The notes: generated from the sequence alone by a model not told the origin. A DNA stretch of 10,487 nt from Gammaproteobacteria bacterium (GCA_030426005.1 JAUHZM010000085.1:1-10487), one strand, 5' to 3'; positions 1 to 7,972 are shown, counted from the first letter of the stretch. Made by a program: numbers and translations.

Positions 1-1
1 T

Positions 2-838
2 ACTGAAGACACTGGTTTGTTCGCGAAGTTGAGTTTTGATCCGAACGATGACGTCAGTGCACCGTATATCGGCGGGACCAAGCCGCGCATTGCTGTGCTC
101 CGGGAGCAGGGCGTTAACGGCCATATTGAAATGGCTGCGGCCTTTACTCATGCAGGTTTCTCGGCAATTGACGTGACCATGAGTGATCTGAGTGAAGGGC
201 GGGTTAGCCTGGATGAGTTTAAAGGTCTGGTGGCGTGTGGTGGCTTCTCTTACGGGGATGTGCTCGGTGCTGGTGAGGGCTGGGCAAAATCGATTTTGTT
301 CAATGACCGTTTGCGCGAGGCCTTTAGTGCTTACTTTGCGCGTAGCGACGCGTTTGCCCTGGGCGTGTGTAACGGCTGTCAGATGATGTCGAATCTAAAA
401 GAGATCATTCCTGGTGCGGATGCCTGGCCACATTTTGTGAGAAACGCGTCTGAGCAATTCGAGGCGCGGTTGGTACAAGCTGACATACCGGAGGATACAC
501 GCTCGATATTTATGGCTGGGATGCAGGGCTCACAGCTGCCGGTGGTGGTTGCGCACGGTGAAGGCCGCGCTGAGTATGGCGCGAACGTCACAGCGACCAA
601 CGTAGCGATGCGATACATTGATTATCGTGGTCAGGCGACCGAAGTGTACCCGTCTAATCCAAACGGTTCACCACAGGGTATTGCCGGTCTAAGTAATGAT
701 GACGGGCGAGTCACCATCATGATGCCGCACCCAGAACGTATTTTCCGCACCGTCACTAACTCTTGGCGCGAAGCCAGCTGGGGCGAGTATGGGCCTTGGA
801 TGCGTATGTTCCGGAATGCGCGTGTTTGGCTGGATTAG
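2..838 (+). CDS. purL: Phosphoribosylformylglycinamidine synthase, C-terminal glutaminase part (5' end outside window)
   Basis: PurL makes formylglycinamidine ribonucleotide from FGAR, ATP and glutamine, the fourth step of purine synthesis, in the cytoplasm. The frame is open to the left edge, with codons TEDTG ahead of the first possible internal start at 17, so the gene begins upstream. The visible 278 residues are the end of the long single-chain PurL (about 1300 residues in gammaproteobacteria). They form the class I glutamine amidotransferase domain, starting near RIAVLREQGVNG. The nucleophile is the first Cys of GVCNGCQMM (codon 368-370). The His and Glu of PHPERIFR complete the triad 120-122 residues later, close to the E. 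coli spacing. The domain looks intact. The gene ends 8 bases before the convergent hydrolase, and no hairpin with a T-run is visible there. Identification is firm; only the missing N-terminal part is unknown. Confidence 0.96.
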   Translation, partial: TEDTGLFAKLSFDPNDDVSAPYIGGTKPRIAVLREQGVNGHIEMAAAFTHAGFSAIDVTMSDLSEGRVSLDEFKGLVACGGFSYGDVLGAGEGWAKSILFNDRLREAFSAYFARSDAFALGVCNGCQMMSNLKEIIPGADAWPHFVRNASEQFEARLVQADIPEDTRSIFMAGMQGSQLPVVVAHGEGRAEYGANVTATNVAMRYIDYRGQATEVYPSNPNGSPQGIAGLSNDDGRVTIMMPHPERIFRTVTNSWREASWGEYGPWMRMFRNARVWLD

Positions 839-846
839 CGCGGTCG

Positions 847-1794
847 TTACAAGCTGTGGATAAACTCTGAGATCGCATTGAGTAGCAGGTCAACTTCGTC
901 GGGTGAACTGGCTTCCCCGACGAGTACGTGCTGAGCTGGATCTTTGGATTCGGTGAACGGCAGCACCACCGCTTGCTGGCTACCGAGTGCAGCGCCAAAC
1001 GCGACAATTTCGTCGACATCAATGACGATATCTTGTGGCGAATACACGATCATGTGCGGAGTTGTAATCGTTTGAGGGTCGATGTCAGCTACTTCGTCTA
1101 CCAGGTCCAGCATGGGGGCAATGGCATCGAACGGGTAGCGTTCGGTCCAGTACTTGGCATGGAATTCATTGTGCGGTGTGAATGAGTAATAATCACCTTT
1201 GAGCGCTTTGACCAGCCAGCGGCCTAATCGCCATTGCAACAACTCGGAACTGCGACTTTTGACCGCAAAATTTGGTGAGATCAGAATCGTCGCAAAAGGC
1301 GCATTGCTTGCGTCGGTATTGGCATTCAACCAGGTTGCAAGCGTCCCGCCCGTTGAAGTGCCAATCACAATGACTTTGTTACCAAGACGTTGAGCAACTT
1401 TCAAAGCGTCCCGCGTGTCTTGCTGCCACGCGGCAACCGAGCCGTCCAGCATCGCATCTTCACTGCGACCGTGCCCGGTAAGGCGAGTATAAAATACATT
1501 GGCCTGCAAGCTATCTGCTAGCCGATCAATGAGAGGATGTAACTCCATTCGGGTGGCAGAGAATCCGTGTAGGTAGACAATGGAAAATTCACTGGGTTCG
1601 GTGTGCTGATAGAAGCGAATGCGCTTTTCGGTATTCTCGATAATGTCGGGATGCCGAGATTCGAGCTGATCCAGTTTCGTTTGCATTTCGCTCAAGGGTG
1701 CTGCGATGACTTGGTTCATCTCCGCGAATGCAATGTTGGCAGGCACGATTGCATTCAATAAAAAAAGTATATATATCAGTGTCTTGAGGTGCAT
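847..1794 (-). CDS. Exported alpha/beta hydrolase (esterase/lysophospholipase-like)
   Basis: A 315-residue serine hydrolase of unknown substrate. Residues 1-24 look like a Sec signal peptide: a Lys at position 4, a hydrophobic stretch, then A-F-A before Glu25. The mature enzyme is therefore probably periplasmic or secreted. The fold motifs are in order: oxyanion-hole strand YLHGFSATR (74-82), nucleophile elbow GTSTGG with Ser147, acid Asp255 in YSPQDIVID, and His289 in DPAQHVLVG. The segment TRLTGHGRS (103-111) resembles monoglyceride-lipase/S33-type hydrolases. A region around 175-235 probably forms the cap. The only start that includes the whole signal peptide is ATG at 1794; no strong ribosome binding site precedes it. 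The gene is convergent with purL and divergent from the small exported protein at 1940. Whether the substrate is lipid, ester or peptide cannot be told from sequence. Confidence 0.85.
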   Translation of the reverse strand: MHLKTLIYILFLLNAIVPANIAFAEMNQVIAAPLSEMQTKLDQLESRHPDIIENTEKRIRFYQHTEPSEFSIVYLHGFSATRMELHPLIDRLADSLQANVFYTRLTGHGRSEDAMLDGSVAAWQQDTRDALKVAQRLGNKVIVIGTSTGGTLATWLNANTDASNAPFATILISPNFAVKSRSSELLQWRLGRWLVKALKGDYYSFTPHNEFHAKYWTERYPFDAIAPMLDLVDEVADIDPQTITTPHMIVYSPQDIVIDVDEIVAFGAALGSQQAVVLPFTESKDPAQHVLVGEASSPDEVDLLLNAISEFIHSL

Positions 1795-1878
1795 TTGTTG
1801 GCAGAATTTCGAGCTAATTTACGTTTCGATTGACTAAATTATCACTGAATCCGTGTCGAAAAGCTTGAATTATCCTAA

Positions 1879-1905
1879 TTGCGATTGCTATTGTTCTTTG
1901 ATAAT
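1879..1905 (+). promoter_or_regulatory. Weak sigma-70 promoter candidate for the small exported protein
   Basis: GATAAT at 1900-1905 matches five of six bases of the -10 consensus. The best upstream match is TTGCGA at 1879-1884, but the spacer is only 15 bases, shorter than the usual 16-18. The site lies about 35 bases upstream of the GTG start in the divergent 145-base gap between the exported hydrolase and the small exported protein. The gap is AT-rich, so a chance match is quite possible. Confidence 0.25.
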
Positions 1906-1924
1906 GTGCTGTTACCCATTACTT

Positions 1925-1930
1925 GAAGGA
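1925..1930 (+). promoter_or_regulatory. Ribosome binding site supporting a GTG start
   Basis: GAAGGA lies 9 bases before the GTG at 1940. This is the main reason to accept the GTG as the start: the next in-frame ATG (residue 22) would cut into the middle of the signal peptide's hydrophobic stretch. Confidence 0.65.
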
Positions 1931-1939
1931 TAATTTAAA

Positions 1940-2272
1940 GTGTCAAATCAACCAGTTATAAGGTTTTCTTCGAAGAAACTATCAAAACCTCTCGGTGCTT
2001 TGATGAGTCTGACAATGCTTAGCGCACTACCCAGCGCAGCGGCAGCGCAGGACATCAAGCAGATCCGTTGGAAAAGTGAAGAGCAGGTGCGGCAGATTCT
2101 TGGTGAACCGATCAGTACGACCGCACCAGTCGGTACGCATGCGACATATACGCTTTGGAAATACGACGGTTATACCGTGGCGTTCGCGAATAGCAAAGCC
2201 TTCCATTTGTTCCGCACCGACAGTTTGAACAAGATGGAATTGAATGAAAATCGGCCTGAGGAAGGTAGCTAA
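1940..2272 (+). CDS. Small exported protein of unknown function, possibly BamE/SmpA-like fold
   Basis: A 110-residue protein I cannot name. A basic N-terminus (Arg8, Lys12, Lys13, Lys16) is followed by a hydrophobic stretch at about 18-32 and PSAAAA before Gln37, so it reads as a Sec signal peptide cleaved after Ala36. No Cys lies at the cleavage site, so it is not a lipoprotein. The mature part is only about 74 residues. IRWKSEEQVRQILGEPIS (42-59) resembles the helix-then-Gly-x-Pro element of the SmpA/OmlA/BamE family. A strand-rich stretch with TLWKYDGYTVAF (71-82) and KAFHLFR (86-92) follows, then a charged tail. The resemblance is by eye and weak, so the role is open. The gene has its own upstream region, is divergent from the exported hydrolase, and is followed by a hairpin region, so it is probably transcribed alone. 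Confidence 0.75.
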   Translation: MSNQPVIRFSSKKLSKPLGALMSLTMLSALPSAAAAQDIKQIRWKSEEQVRQILGEPISTTAPVGTHATYTLWKYDGYTVAFANSKAFHLFRTDSLNKMELNENRPEEGS

Positions 2273-2288
2273 TCTTTCCTTGAAATTC

Positions 2289-2334
2289 ATGCTGGTGTGA
2301 TCAGCGCCTAGCCACTTGGCTGATCACACGGCAT
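2289..2334. terminator. Long inverted repeat between convergent genes, possible bidirectional terminator
   Basis: GTGTGATCAGC (2295-2305) and GCTGATCACAC (2319-2329) are perfect inverted copies of 11 bases around a 13-base loop. Outside them ATGC (2289-2292) pairs with GCAT (2331-2334) across a small asymmetric bulge. It starts 16 bases after the stop of the small exported protein and lies about 43 bases past the end of dapE. Neither strand has a run of T after the stem, so it does not look like a classic intrinsic terminator. It may protect 3' ends, stop transcription less directly, or bind a protein. Confidence 0.5.
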
Positions 2335-2345
2335 TCTTATCCCAT

Positions 2346-2367
2346 CATGCCCAGGGAGCAGGGCATG
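2346..2367. terminator. Second hairpin, just after the dapE stop codon
   Basis: CATGCCC (2346-2352) and GGGCATG (2361-2367) form a perfect 7-base stem with an 8-base loop, beginning 9 bases downstream of the dapE stop. The stem is GC-rich, as expected for a terminator or 3'-stabilising hairpin, but no T-run follows it on either strand. Together with the hairpin at 2289-2334 it fills much of the convergent gap. Confidence 0.45.
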
Positions 2368-2376
2368 TCGTGCTAA

Positions 2377-3528
2377 TTACGTGAGTAGTTCGCGCAGAAT
2401 TCCTGCATAAATACGAGACAATTTGGCCGGTGTTTCCAGCGCCACGCACTCGTTAACCTTATGAATGGTTTCGTTTACTGGTCCTAGCTCAACCACCTGT
2501 GCGCCGGTCGGTGCAATAAAGCGGCCGTCAGAGGTGCCACCTGAAGTCGACAGCACTGTGTCGATACCACACTCAGCCTTGATCGCCTTAGTGCAGGCGC
2601 TGACCAAACTTCCTTTTTCAGTTAGAAAAGGCAGGCCGTACAAATTCCATTCCATCTCATACTCAACGTTCAGAGCATCCAGCGTTGAGATGACTTGTTG
2701 TTTGATCCCTTCTTCATCGATCTCAGTCGAGAATCGCAGATTAAACGTTAGCGTGGTGGTGGCTGGAATCACGTTCGTTGCGCCGGTTCCCCCTGCGATA
2801 TTGGAGATCTGAAAACTGGTCGGCGGAAAATAGTCATTGCCCTGATCCCACTCAATGGCCGTCAATGCGCTGATCACGCGACCGCAGTGATGGATCGGGT
2901 TATCGGCCAAGTGCGGGTAGGCTACGTGCCCTTGATGACCGACGATGGTGAGTTCGCAGCCCAATGAACCGCGACGGCCATTCTTAATGACATCACCAAG
3001 TTGTTTGGTGGAGCTTGGCTCACCGACCAGGCAATAATCTATTTTTTCACCGCGTGATTCCAGCGTTTCAACCACTTTAACGGTACCGCAGGTAGACGGT
3101 CCTTCCTCATCCGAGGTGATTAGCAGTGCAATAGAGCCTTTATGATCAGGATGCTCCGACACGAACTGTTCAATCGCTGTCACGAAGGCGGCGAGCGATG
3201 TTTTCATGTCTGCCGCACCGCGGCCATACAGCATGCCATCACGCTCGGTGGGCTCAAATGGGTCGCTGTGCCAGCGTTTTAAGTCGCCGGTTGGGACCAC
3301 GTCAGTATGGCCGGCGAAGGCCAGGCATGGGCCTTCAGAACCACGCCGTGCCCAAAAATTTTGCACCGTGCCGTGTTTGTCAGAGAAGTTCAAAGCCTCA
3401 ATTTCAAAGCCGATAGCGCTTAGGCGCTCGGTCATCAGCATTTGGCATCCGGCATCATTTGGGGTTACTGACTGTGCAGCGATAAGCTGTTTGGTCAACG
3501 CCAACGTGGCGTCATCTTGGCGAGGCAT
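2377..3528 (-). CDS. dapE: Succinyl-diaminopimelate desuccinylase
   Basis: DapE is a cytoplasmic di-zinc peptidase-family (M20) enzyme. It hydrolyses N-succinyl-LL-diaminopimelate to LL-diaminopimelate and succinate in the succinylase branch of lysine and peptidoglycan precursor synthesis. The 383 residues are full length for the family. The metal ligands and catalytic residues are all present: His74 and Asp76 in FAGHTDVVP, Asp107 in GRGAADMK, the Glu141-Glu142 pair in SDEEGP, Glu170 in VGEPSS, and His356 in NETIHKVNE. Each is shifted by exactly 7 from the Haemophilus influenzae numbering I know (67, 100, 134, 135, 163, 349). The dimerisation domain lies at about 185-300, with GGTGATNVIP inside it. 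GGGAG at 3537-3541 lies 8 bases before the ATG. The gene starts 19 bases after dapD, so the two are almost surely co-transcribed. Confidence 0.97.
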   Translation of the reverse strand: MPRQDDATLALTKQLIAAQSVTPNDAGCQMLMTERLSAIGFEIEALNFSDKHGTVQNFWARRGSEGPCLAFAGHTDVVPTGDLKRWHSDPFEPTERDGMLYGRGAADMKTSLAAFVTAIEQFVSEHPDHKGSIALLITSDEEGPSTCGTVKVVETLESRGEKIDYCLVGEPSSTKQLGDVIKNGRRGSLGCELTIVGHQGHVAYPHLADNPIHHCGRVISALTAIEWDQGNDYFPPTSFQISNIAGGTGATNVIPATTTLTFNLRFSTEIDEEGIKQQVISTLDALNVEYEMEWNLYGLPFLTEKGSLVSACTKAIKAECGIDTVLSTSGGTSDGRFIAPTGAQVVELGPVNETIHKVNECVALETPAKLSRIYAGILRELLT

Positions 3529-3547
3529 GATTTAAACTCCCGGTAAA

Positions 3548-4372
3548 TTAGTCGACGCGCAGTAATTCGTTCAACCCGGTTTTGGCGCGGGTTTTTGCAT
3601 CAACCTTTTTCACGATGACGGCACAATACAGGCTGTGAGTCTTATCCTCGCTTGGAATCGAACCAGATACTACCACGGAGCCTGCAGGGATGCGGCCGTA
3701 CGTGATTTCACCGGTAGCGCGATCCAAAATTTTCGTGCTTTGGCCCAAGTAGACGCCCATTGAGATCACGGAGCCTTCTTCCACTACTACGCCCTCAACC
3801 ACTTCGCTACGTGCGCCGATAAAGCAATTGTCTTCGATAATCACTGGCCCCGCTTGAATTGGTTCCAGTACGCCGCCGATGCCCACGCCACCGGATAAGT
3901 GTACGTTTTTACCGATTTGCGCACACGAGCCAACCGTAGCCCAGGTATCCACCATGGTGCCACTGTCAACGTAGGCGCCGATGTTAACGTAGCCCGGCAT
4001 GATCACTACCCCCGGCGCGATGTAGGAACCCTTGCGCACAGCGGCAGGGGGAACGACGCGAAAACCTTCTTGGCGGAAGCGTGCTTCATCGTAATCGGCA
4101 AATTTAGAGCTGACTTTATCAAAATAATTGGTTTCACCGCCCGGCATTAACTCGTTGTCGCGAATCGCGAAAGAGAGCAGTACGGCTTTCTTCAACCATT
4201 GATTAACTTGCCATTCACCGTCGATTTTTTCGGCCACACGCGCTTCACCGCGATCGAGTAACTCAATGCTGGCTTCAACCGCTTCCTTGATTTGCGGATC
4301 AACATTGTTTGGGCGAATGGTGCTGCGTTGCTCGAACGCGTCGTTGATGAGTGTTTGTAACTGGTCAGACAT
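3548..4372 (-). CDS. dapD: 2,3,4,5-tetrahydropyridine-2,6-dicarboxylate N-succinyltransferase
   Basis: DapD transfers succinyl from succinyl-CoA to tetrahydrodipicolinate, committing it to the succinylase route of diaminopimelate and lysine synthesis in the cytoplasm. The 274 residues equal the length of the E. coli protein. An alpha-helical N-terminal domain (about 1-100) is followed by a left-handed beta-helix of hexapeptide repeats at about 115-220. Recognisable pieces are PGVVIMPGYVNIGAYVDSG, MVDTWATVGSCAQIG and GGVGIGGVLEP. The C-terminal part carries VVVSGSIPS. The enzyme works as a trimer in known members. It lies 89 bases downstream of glnD and 19 bases upstream of dapE. A GATAAT hexamer at 4410-4415 (minus) could be a -10 for an internal promoter, but I see no good -35. 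No strong ribosome binding site precedes the ATG. Identification is firm. Confidence 0.97.
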   Translation of the reverse strand: MSDQLQTLINDAFEQRSTIRPNNVDPQIKEAVEASIELLDRGEARVAEKIDGEWQVNQWLKKAVLLSFAIRDNELMPGGETNYFDKVSSKFADYDEARFRQEGFRVVPPAAVRKGSYIAPGVVIMPGYVNIGAYVDSGTMVDTWATVGSCAQIGKNVHLSGGVGIGGVLEPIQAGPVIIEDNCFIGARSEVVEGVVVEEGSVISMGVYLGQSTKILDRATGEITYGRIPAGSVVVSGSIPSEDKTHSLYCAVIVKKVDAKTRAKTGLNELLRVD

Positions 4373-4461
4373 GGTTGTTAGCTGAAGGTAAGTGAAAATT
4401 TTGGGCGAAATTATCTATCAAGCGCGGTCGGACTGCCACCGTAAATCAGCGCATTTGTGAT

Positions 4462-7149
4462 TTAAGCGGACTTTTGAGTGCTCGATCCCTGAACCAGTGC
4501 GTCACAAATCTGCTGTTGCAAGGTTTTTAGGATTGACTCATCCACAACTGGAGAGTGATCGCCATGACGAATATAGAAAATATCCTCAGCTCGTTCACCA
4601 AAGGTGGCGATACGTGCACTGAGAAGAATCATATTGTGATTGCGTAACACGCGCGCCACTTTGTGGAGTAGTCCGGGTTGATCTTGTGCGACAACTTCCA
4701 TCGTGGTGTAGCTTTGACTGTTAAAGAGAAAATCAACGCGCGGCTGAATCGGAAAGTGTTTCAGTGCACGCGATGAGCGTTGTCGCGGCTGAAACTTGGT
4801 GTCGTCGTGGTCTAAGATTAGAGCACGCAAGCGTTTTTCCAGAAAACGGGCGTACTCCGGTTTGCGACCCGAGTCTGGATCTGGCACCGTGGCATTAAAG
4901 GTGTAGAGCGCAAACCCATTCGAGCTGAGCTGTAATCGTGCCTCGATAATGTTTAGTTCCATTGAGTCGAATGCGCCGGTTACCTGAGTCAGAAGTTTAT
5001 TGGTTTCCGGTGCAAACACAAAAAACATATTGGCTTCCAAACGCTCACTGTAGCGTGTGGTCACCAATGGTATCTCAATCGCCGAACCATTGAGTAAACT
5101 GGTTGCATGCCAGGCGATGTAATACGGTTCATTGCGAACAAAGTAATCGCCAGGTAGGGTATCCCAAAACTGCTGTACCGTCTCTTCAGAAAACTGGCGC
5201 GGCCCCAATTGTTGCGAAATCAATTCTAGGGCTGCGCGCTTATCGTCTTCAACGTGTTCACGCACATTATGGGGTTTGGCGACACCTTGGCGTAGCGCTT
5301 TACGGGTCGCGTCATACAGCTCCAGCAACAGCTGACCTTTCCAGGCATTCCACACCTTTGGGCTGGTGCCACGAATATCCGCCAAAGTCAGCAAATACAA
5401 ATTGTCGAGATGCTCAATGTCACCAACAATATCCGCGAACTCCTTAATGACTTCGGGGTCTGAGATATCACGACGTTGGGAAAAGTGCGACATCATGAGG
5501 TGCTTGAGTACCAGCCAGCCCACCAGTTTGGCGTCGTATTCACTGAGACCGTGTTTGATACAAAACTCGTAGGCGTCTGACTCACCTAGTACTGAGTGAT
5601 CGCCACCGCGGCCTTTGGCAATATCGTGGAATAGGGCGCCTATAAATAGGCGTTCTGGCTTATACAGGTCGGCCAGTAGTTGGCTCGCCATGGGAAATTC
5701 ATCCGGGTATTTCCGCAAGCGGGTAAGATTCTCAATGACCTTTAAAGTATGACCGTCGACGGTATAAACATGAAACAAGTCGTGTTGCATCTGGCCTACG
5801 ATGGCCCCGAAGGAGGGGATATACGCGCCAAGCAGGCCATAAGCATTCATTCTTGCCAGTGCATTGGTCAAGCCGATGCCTTCGTGCTTGAATAAATCCA
5901 GAAACAGGCTTTTGGTCTCAGGGTCATTGCGAAACTGATTGTTTACCTGGCTCAAGTTGGCACGGATCGCGCGGATTGTGTCCGGATGGATGACCGTGAT
6001 CTTATGCTCTTGCATCAAACTGAACAGCTTGATCATGGCGCTCGGCTCTTGCTCAAACACCTTGTTATTACGCTGCTCAATCATTTTGTTTTTGAGGATA
6101 AAGTTTTTATCCAAACTTTTACCGACGGCGAGCGACAGGCGTTTGTTGTGCGTGACTCGATAACTGGCGAGCAGGACCTCGTTAAGATAGATCACTTGTT
6201 TCGCCGTTCGGTAGTAACGCTTCATCAACTGTTCGACCGCGAGATGCGTTGGCGAGTCTTGATAACCGAATTCTTCAGCAAGTTTTCGTTGCGTGTCAAA
6301 CAGTAGGCGATCTTCGTGCCGCTGGGTAATCAAATGTAGACCGCAGCGCATTCGCCACAGGATATTACGAGCCCGAATGAGAATGCGGTATTCGTCTTTG
6401 TCGATCAGCTGCTGGTCGGCCATGTCTCGAAACGAGCGCACACCGTAACGCCGATTGTAAATCCACAGAATGGTTTGTAGATCACGTAGGCCGCCGGGTG
6501 ACTCTTTCAGGTTGGGTTCCAGCGAATAGGCTGTGTCTTGGTACTGCGCGTGGCGGACATCCTGTTCGGCTTTTTTCGCCTGGTAAAACTTATCCGGAGC
6601 CCACATTCGCGGTGCACGTATTTTCTGGTCCAGTGTCTCGAAGAGGCTCTCGTCCCCGGCTAAATGACGGGCTTCGAGCAGATTGGTCATAATTGTGACA
6701 TCGCCGCGTGCTTCTTTTACGCAATCTTTGATTGAGCGTACGCTGTGACCGATATCGAGGCCGATATCCCAGAGAAAGCGCAGAAAAGCTTCGATGCACT
6801 CGCCGGCATCATCATATTGGTCTTTGGCTAATAAGATCAGCAGGTCGACATCGGAATGTGGATGCAGTTCTCCGCGTCCGTAGCCACCGACGGCAACTAA
6901 TTCGGCTTTAATGTCGCTCGGCAACTGGGTCTGATGATGCTCCCAGATCATGATCACCAACTGGTCGATCATCCAGGTGAAATGGCTGACCAGGTCCGAC
7001 GATGATGCCCCTTGCAATTGATACTCTTGCAGCACAGTGAGCGCGCGTTTGATCGCCGCTTTAAATGGTGCAATCGGGAGGGGTTTGCTGTCGTCCAGCG
7101 CCTGTTTAAAGGCTGCTCGGTTAAACAGCTTGCTCTTGGCAAAGTGCAT
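4462..7149 (-). CDS. glnD: Bifunctional [PII] uridylyltransferase / uridylyl-removing enzyme
   Basis: GlnD is the nitrogen sensor that adds UMP to PII proteins (GlnB/GlnK) when glutamine is low and removes it when glutamine is high, so setting glutamine synthetase activity and Ntr gene expression. The 895 residues are typical (E. coli about 890). Domains in order: a nucleotidyltransferase with GGYGRGELHPHSDVD (88-102), where Asp100 and Asp102 are the metal-binding pair; a linker and PII-UTase region including LKESPGGLRDLQ (214-225); an HD hydrolase domain with His508-Asp509 in LFHDIAKGRGGDHS and a further LADIRGTSP at 588-596; and two C-terminal ACT domains at about 706-785 and 816-890, the second opening with VVAQDQPGLLHKVA. 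All catalytic motifs are intact, so both activities should be present. It follows map by 22 bases. No clear ribosome binding site precedes the ATG at 7149. Confidence 0.97.
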   Translation of the reverse strand: MHFAKSKLFNRAAFKQALDDSKPLPIAPFKAAIKRALTVLQEYQLQGASSSDLVSHFTWMIDQLVIMIWEHHQTQLPSDIKAELVAVGGYGRGELHPHSDVDLLILLAKDQYDDAGECIEAFLRFLWDIGLDIGHSVRSIKDCVKEARGDVTIMTNLLEARHLAGDESLFETLDQKIRAPRMWAPDKFYQAKKAEQDVRHAQYQDTAYSLEPNLKESPGGLRDLQTILWIYNRRYGVRSFRDMADQQLIDKDEYRILIRARNILWRMRCGLHLITQRHEDRLLFDTQRKLAEEFGYQDSPTHLAVEQLMKRYYRTAKQVIYLNEVLLASYRVTHNKRLSLAVGKSLDKNFILKNKMIEQRNNKVFEQEPSAMIKLFSLMQEHKITVIHPDTIRAIRANLSQVNNQFRNDPETKSLFLDLFKHEGIGLTNALARMNAYGLLGAYIPSFGAIVGQMQHDLFHVYTVDGHTLKVIENLTRLRKYPDEFPMASQLLADLYKPERLFIGALFHDIAKGRGGDHSVLGESDAYEFCIKHGLSEYDAKLVGWLVLKHLMMSHFSQRRDISDPEVIKEFADIVGDIEHLDNLYLLTLADIRGTSPKVWNAWKGQLLLELYDATRKALRQGVAKPHNVREHVEDDKRAALELISQQLGPRQFSEETVQQFWDTLPGDYFVRNEPYYIAWHATSLLNGSAIEIPLVTTRYSERLEANMFFVFAPETNKLLTQVTGAFDSMELNIIEARLQLSSNGFALYTFNATVPDPDSGRKPEYARFLEKRLRALILDHDDTKFQPRQRSSRALKHFPIQPRVDFLFNSQSYTTMEVVAQDQPGLLHKVARVLRNHNMILLSARIATFGERAEDIFYIRHGDHSPVVDESILKTLQQQICDALVQGSSTQKSA

Positions 7150-7171
7150 AGGGCGGTATCGTTTTAGGTCT

Positions 7172-7942
7172 TTATGGCAGAACTGCGCCGTCGGACAGGG
7201 TCAAAATCTCATAGCCATCACTGGTCACCAGAACGGTGTGTTCCCATTGTGCTGAGAGTGAATGGTCGCGCGTGACCACGGTCCAGTTATCCGCGAGCAG
7301 TCGCGTTTCTTTTTTTCCCGCGTTAATCATCGGTTCAATGGTGAAGGTCATGCCTTCTTTGAGCGCCATGCCGGTGTCCGGCCGGCCGTAATGCAAAACT
7401 TGTGGTTCTTCGTGAAACACACGGCCAATGCCGTGGCCACAATACTCACGCACTACGGAAAAATTGCTCGCCTCGGTATGCGCTTGTATTGCGTGGCCGA
7501 TGTCACCTAAGCGCACACCGGGTTTGACCATGTCGATACCGATCAGCATGGCTTCTTTGGCTGTCTCACACAGACGTTTCGCGAGTACGTTGGGCTTGCC
7601 AACATAATACATGCGGCTATTGTCGCCGTGGTAGCCATCCTTGATAACCGTCACATCAATATTAATGATGTCGCCTTTTTTCAGCTTTTTAGCACCTGGT
7701 ATGCCATGGCAAATCACATGATTGACTGAGGTGCAGATGGATTTGGGGAAGCCTCGGTAGTTTAGTGGTGCGGGAATGGCTTGCTGTTCATTTACGATGT
7801 ATTCGTGGCAAATGGTGTTCAGCTCTTCTGTGGTTACCCCAGGTTTGACGTGTGCCTCAATCATATCGAGCACTTCGCTGGCCAGGCGGCCGGCTACGCG
7901 CATTTTTTCGATTTCGTCAGGTGTTTTTATAGAAACAGTCAT
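7172..7942 (-). CDS. map: Type I methionine aminopeptidase
   Basis: Map removes the initiator methionine from new cytoplasmic proteins whose second residue is small. It is usually essential. The 256 residues form a single pita-bread domain with no N-terminal extension. Active-site residues are all present and shifted by 0 to 1 from E. coli: His79 in ICHGIP, metal ligands Asp96 (NIDVTV), Asp107 (HGDNSR), His170 (CGHGIGRVFHEEP), Glu203 (FTIEPM) and Glu234 (AQWEHTVLV). It is the first gene of the leftward map-glnD-dapD-dapE run. A good extended -10 lies about 30 bases upstream of its ATG, giving a short leader. In E. coli, map is divergent from rpsB-tsf; here the divergent gene is instead a lipase-like protein. 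Confidence 0.97.
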   Translation of the reverse strand: MTVSIKTPDEIEKMRVAGRLASEVLDMIEAHVKPGVTTEELNTICHEYIVNEQQAIPAPLNYRGFPKSICTSVNHVICHGIPGAKKLKKGDIINIDVTVIKDGYHGDNSRMYYVGKPNVLAKRLCETAKEAMLIGIDMVKPGVRLGDIGHAIQAHTEASNFSVVREYCGHGIGRVFHEEPQVLHYGRPDTGMALKEGMTFTIEPMINAGKKETRLLADNWTVVTRDHSLSAQWEHTVLVTSDGYEILTLSDGAVLP

Positions 7943-7972
7943 GATGTGTTTTTGATGCTAGATTCGAGGCTG

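Noticed and set aside
839..846. Terminator between purL and the convergent hydrolase
   Set aside because: The gap is 8 bases and no inverted repeat with a T-run spans it.
2465..2812. Open frame of 115 codons opposite dapE
   Set aside because: Lies entirely antisense inside a certain gene and has no recognisable motif or domain; typical shadow frame.
4373..4461. Internal promoter or regulatory RNA between glnD and dapD
   Set aside because: GATAAT at 4410-4415 is the only good element; no -35 at proper spacing and no stable fold that would suggest a lysine riboswitch, which is also far larger than 89 bases.
5103..5447. Open frame of 114 codons opposite glnD
   Set aside because: Antisense to conserved GlnD coding sequence, with no recognisable domain.
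5986..6306. Open frame of 106 codons opposite glnD
   Set aside because: Antisense to the GlnD region between the nucleotidyltransferase and HD domains; no homology recognisable and no intergenic space for signals.
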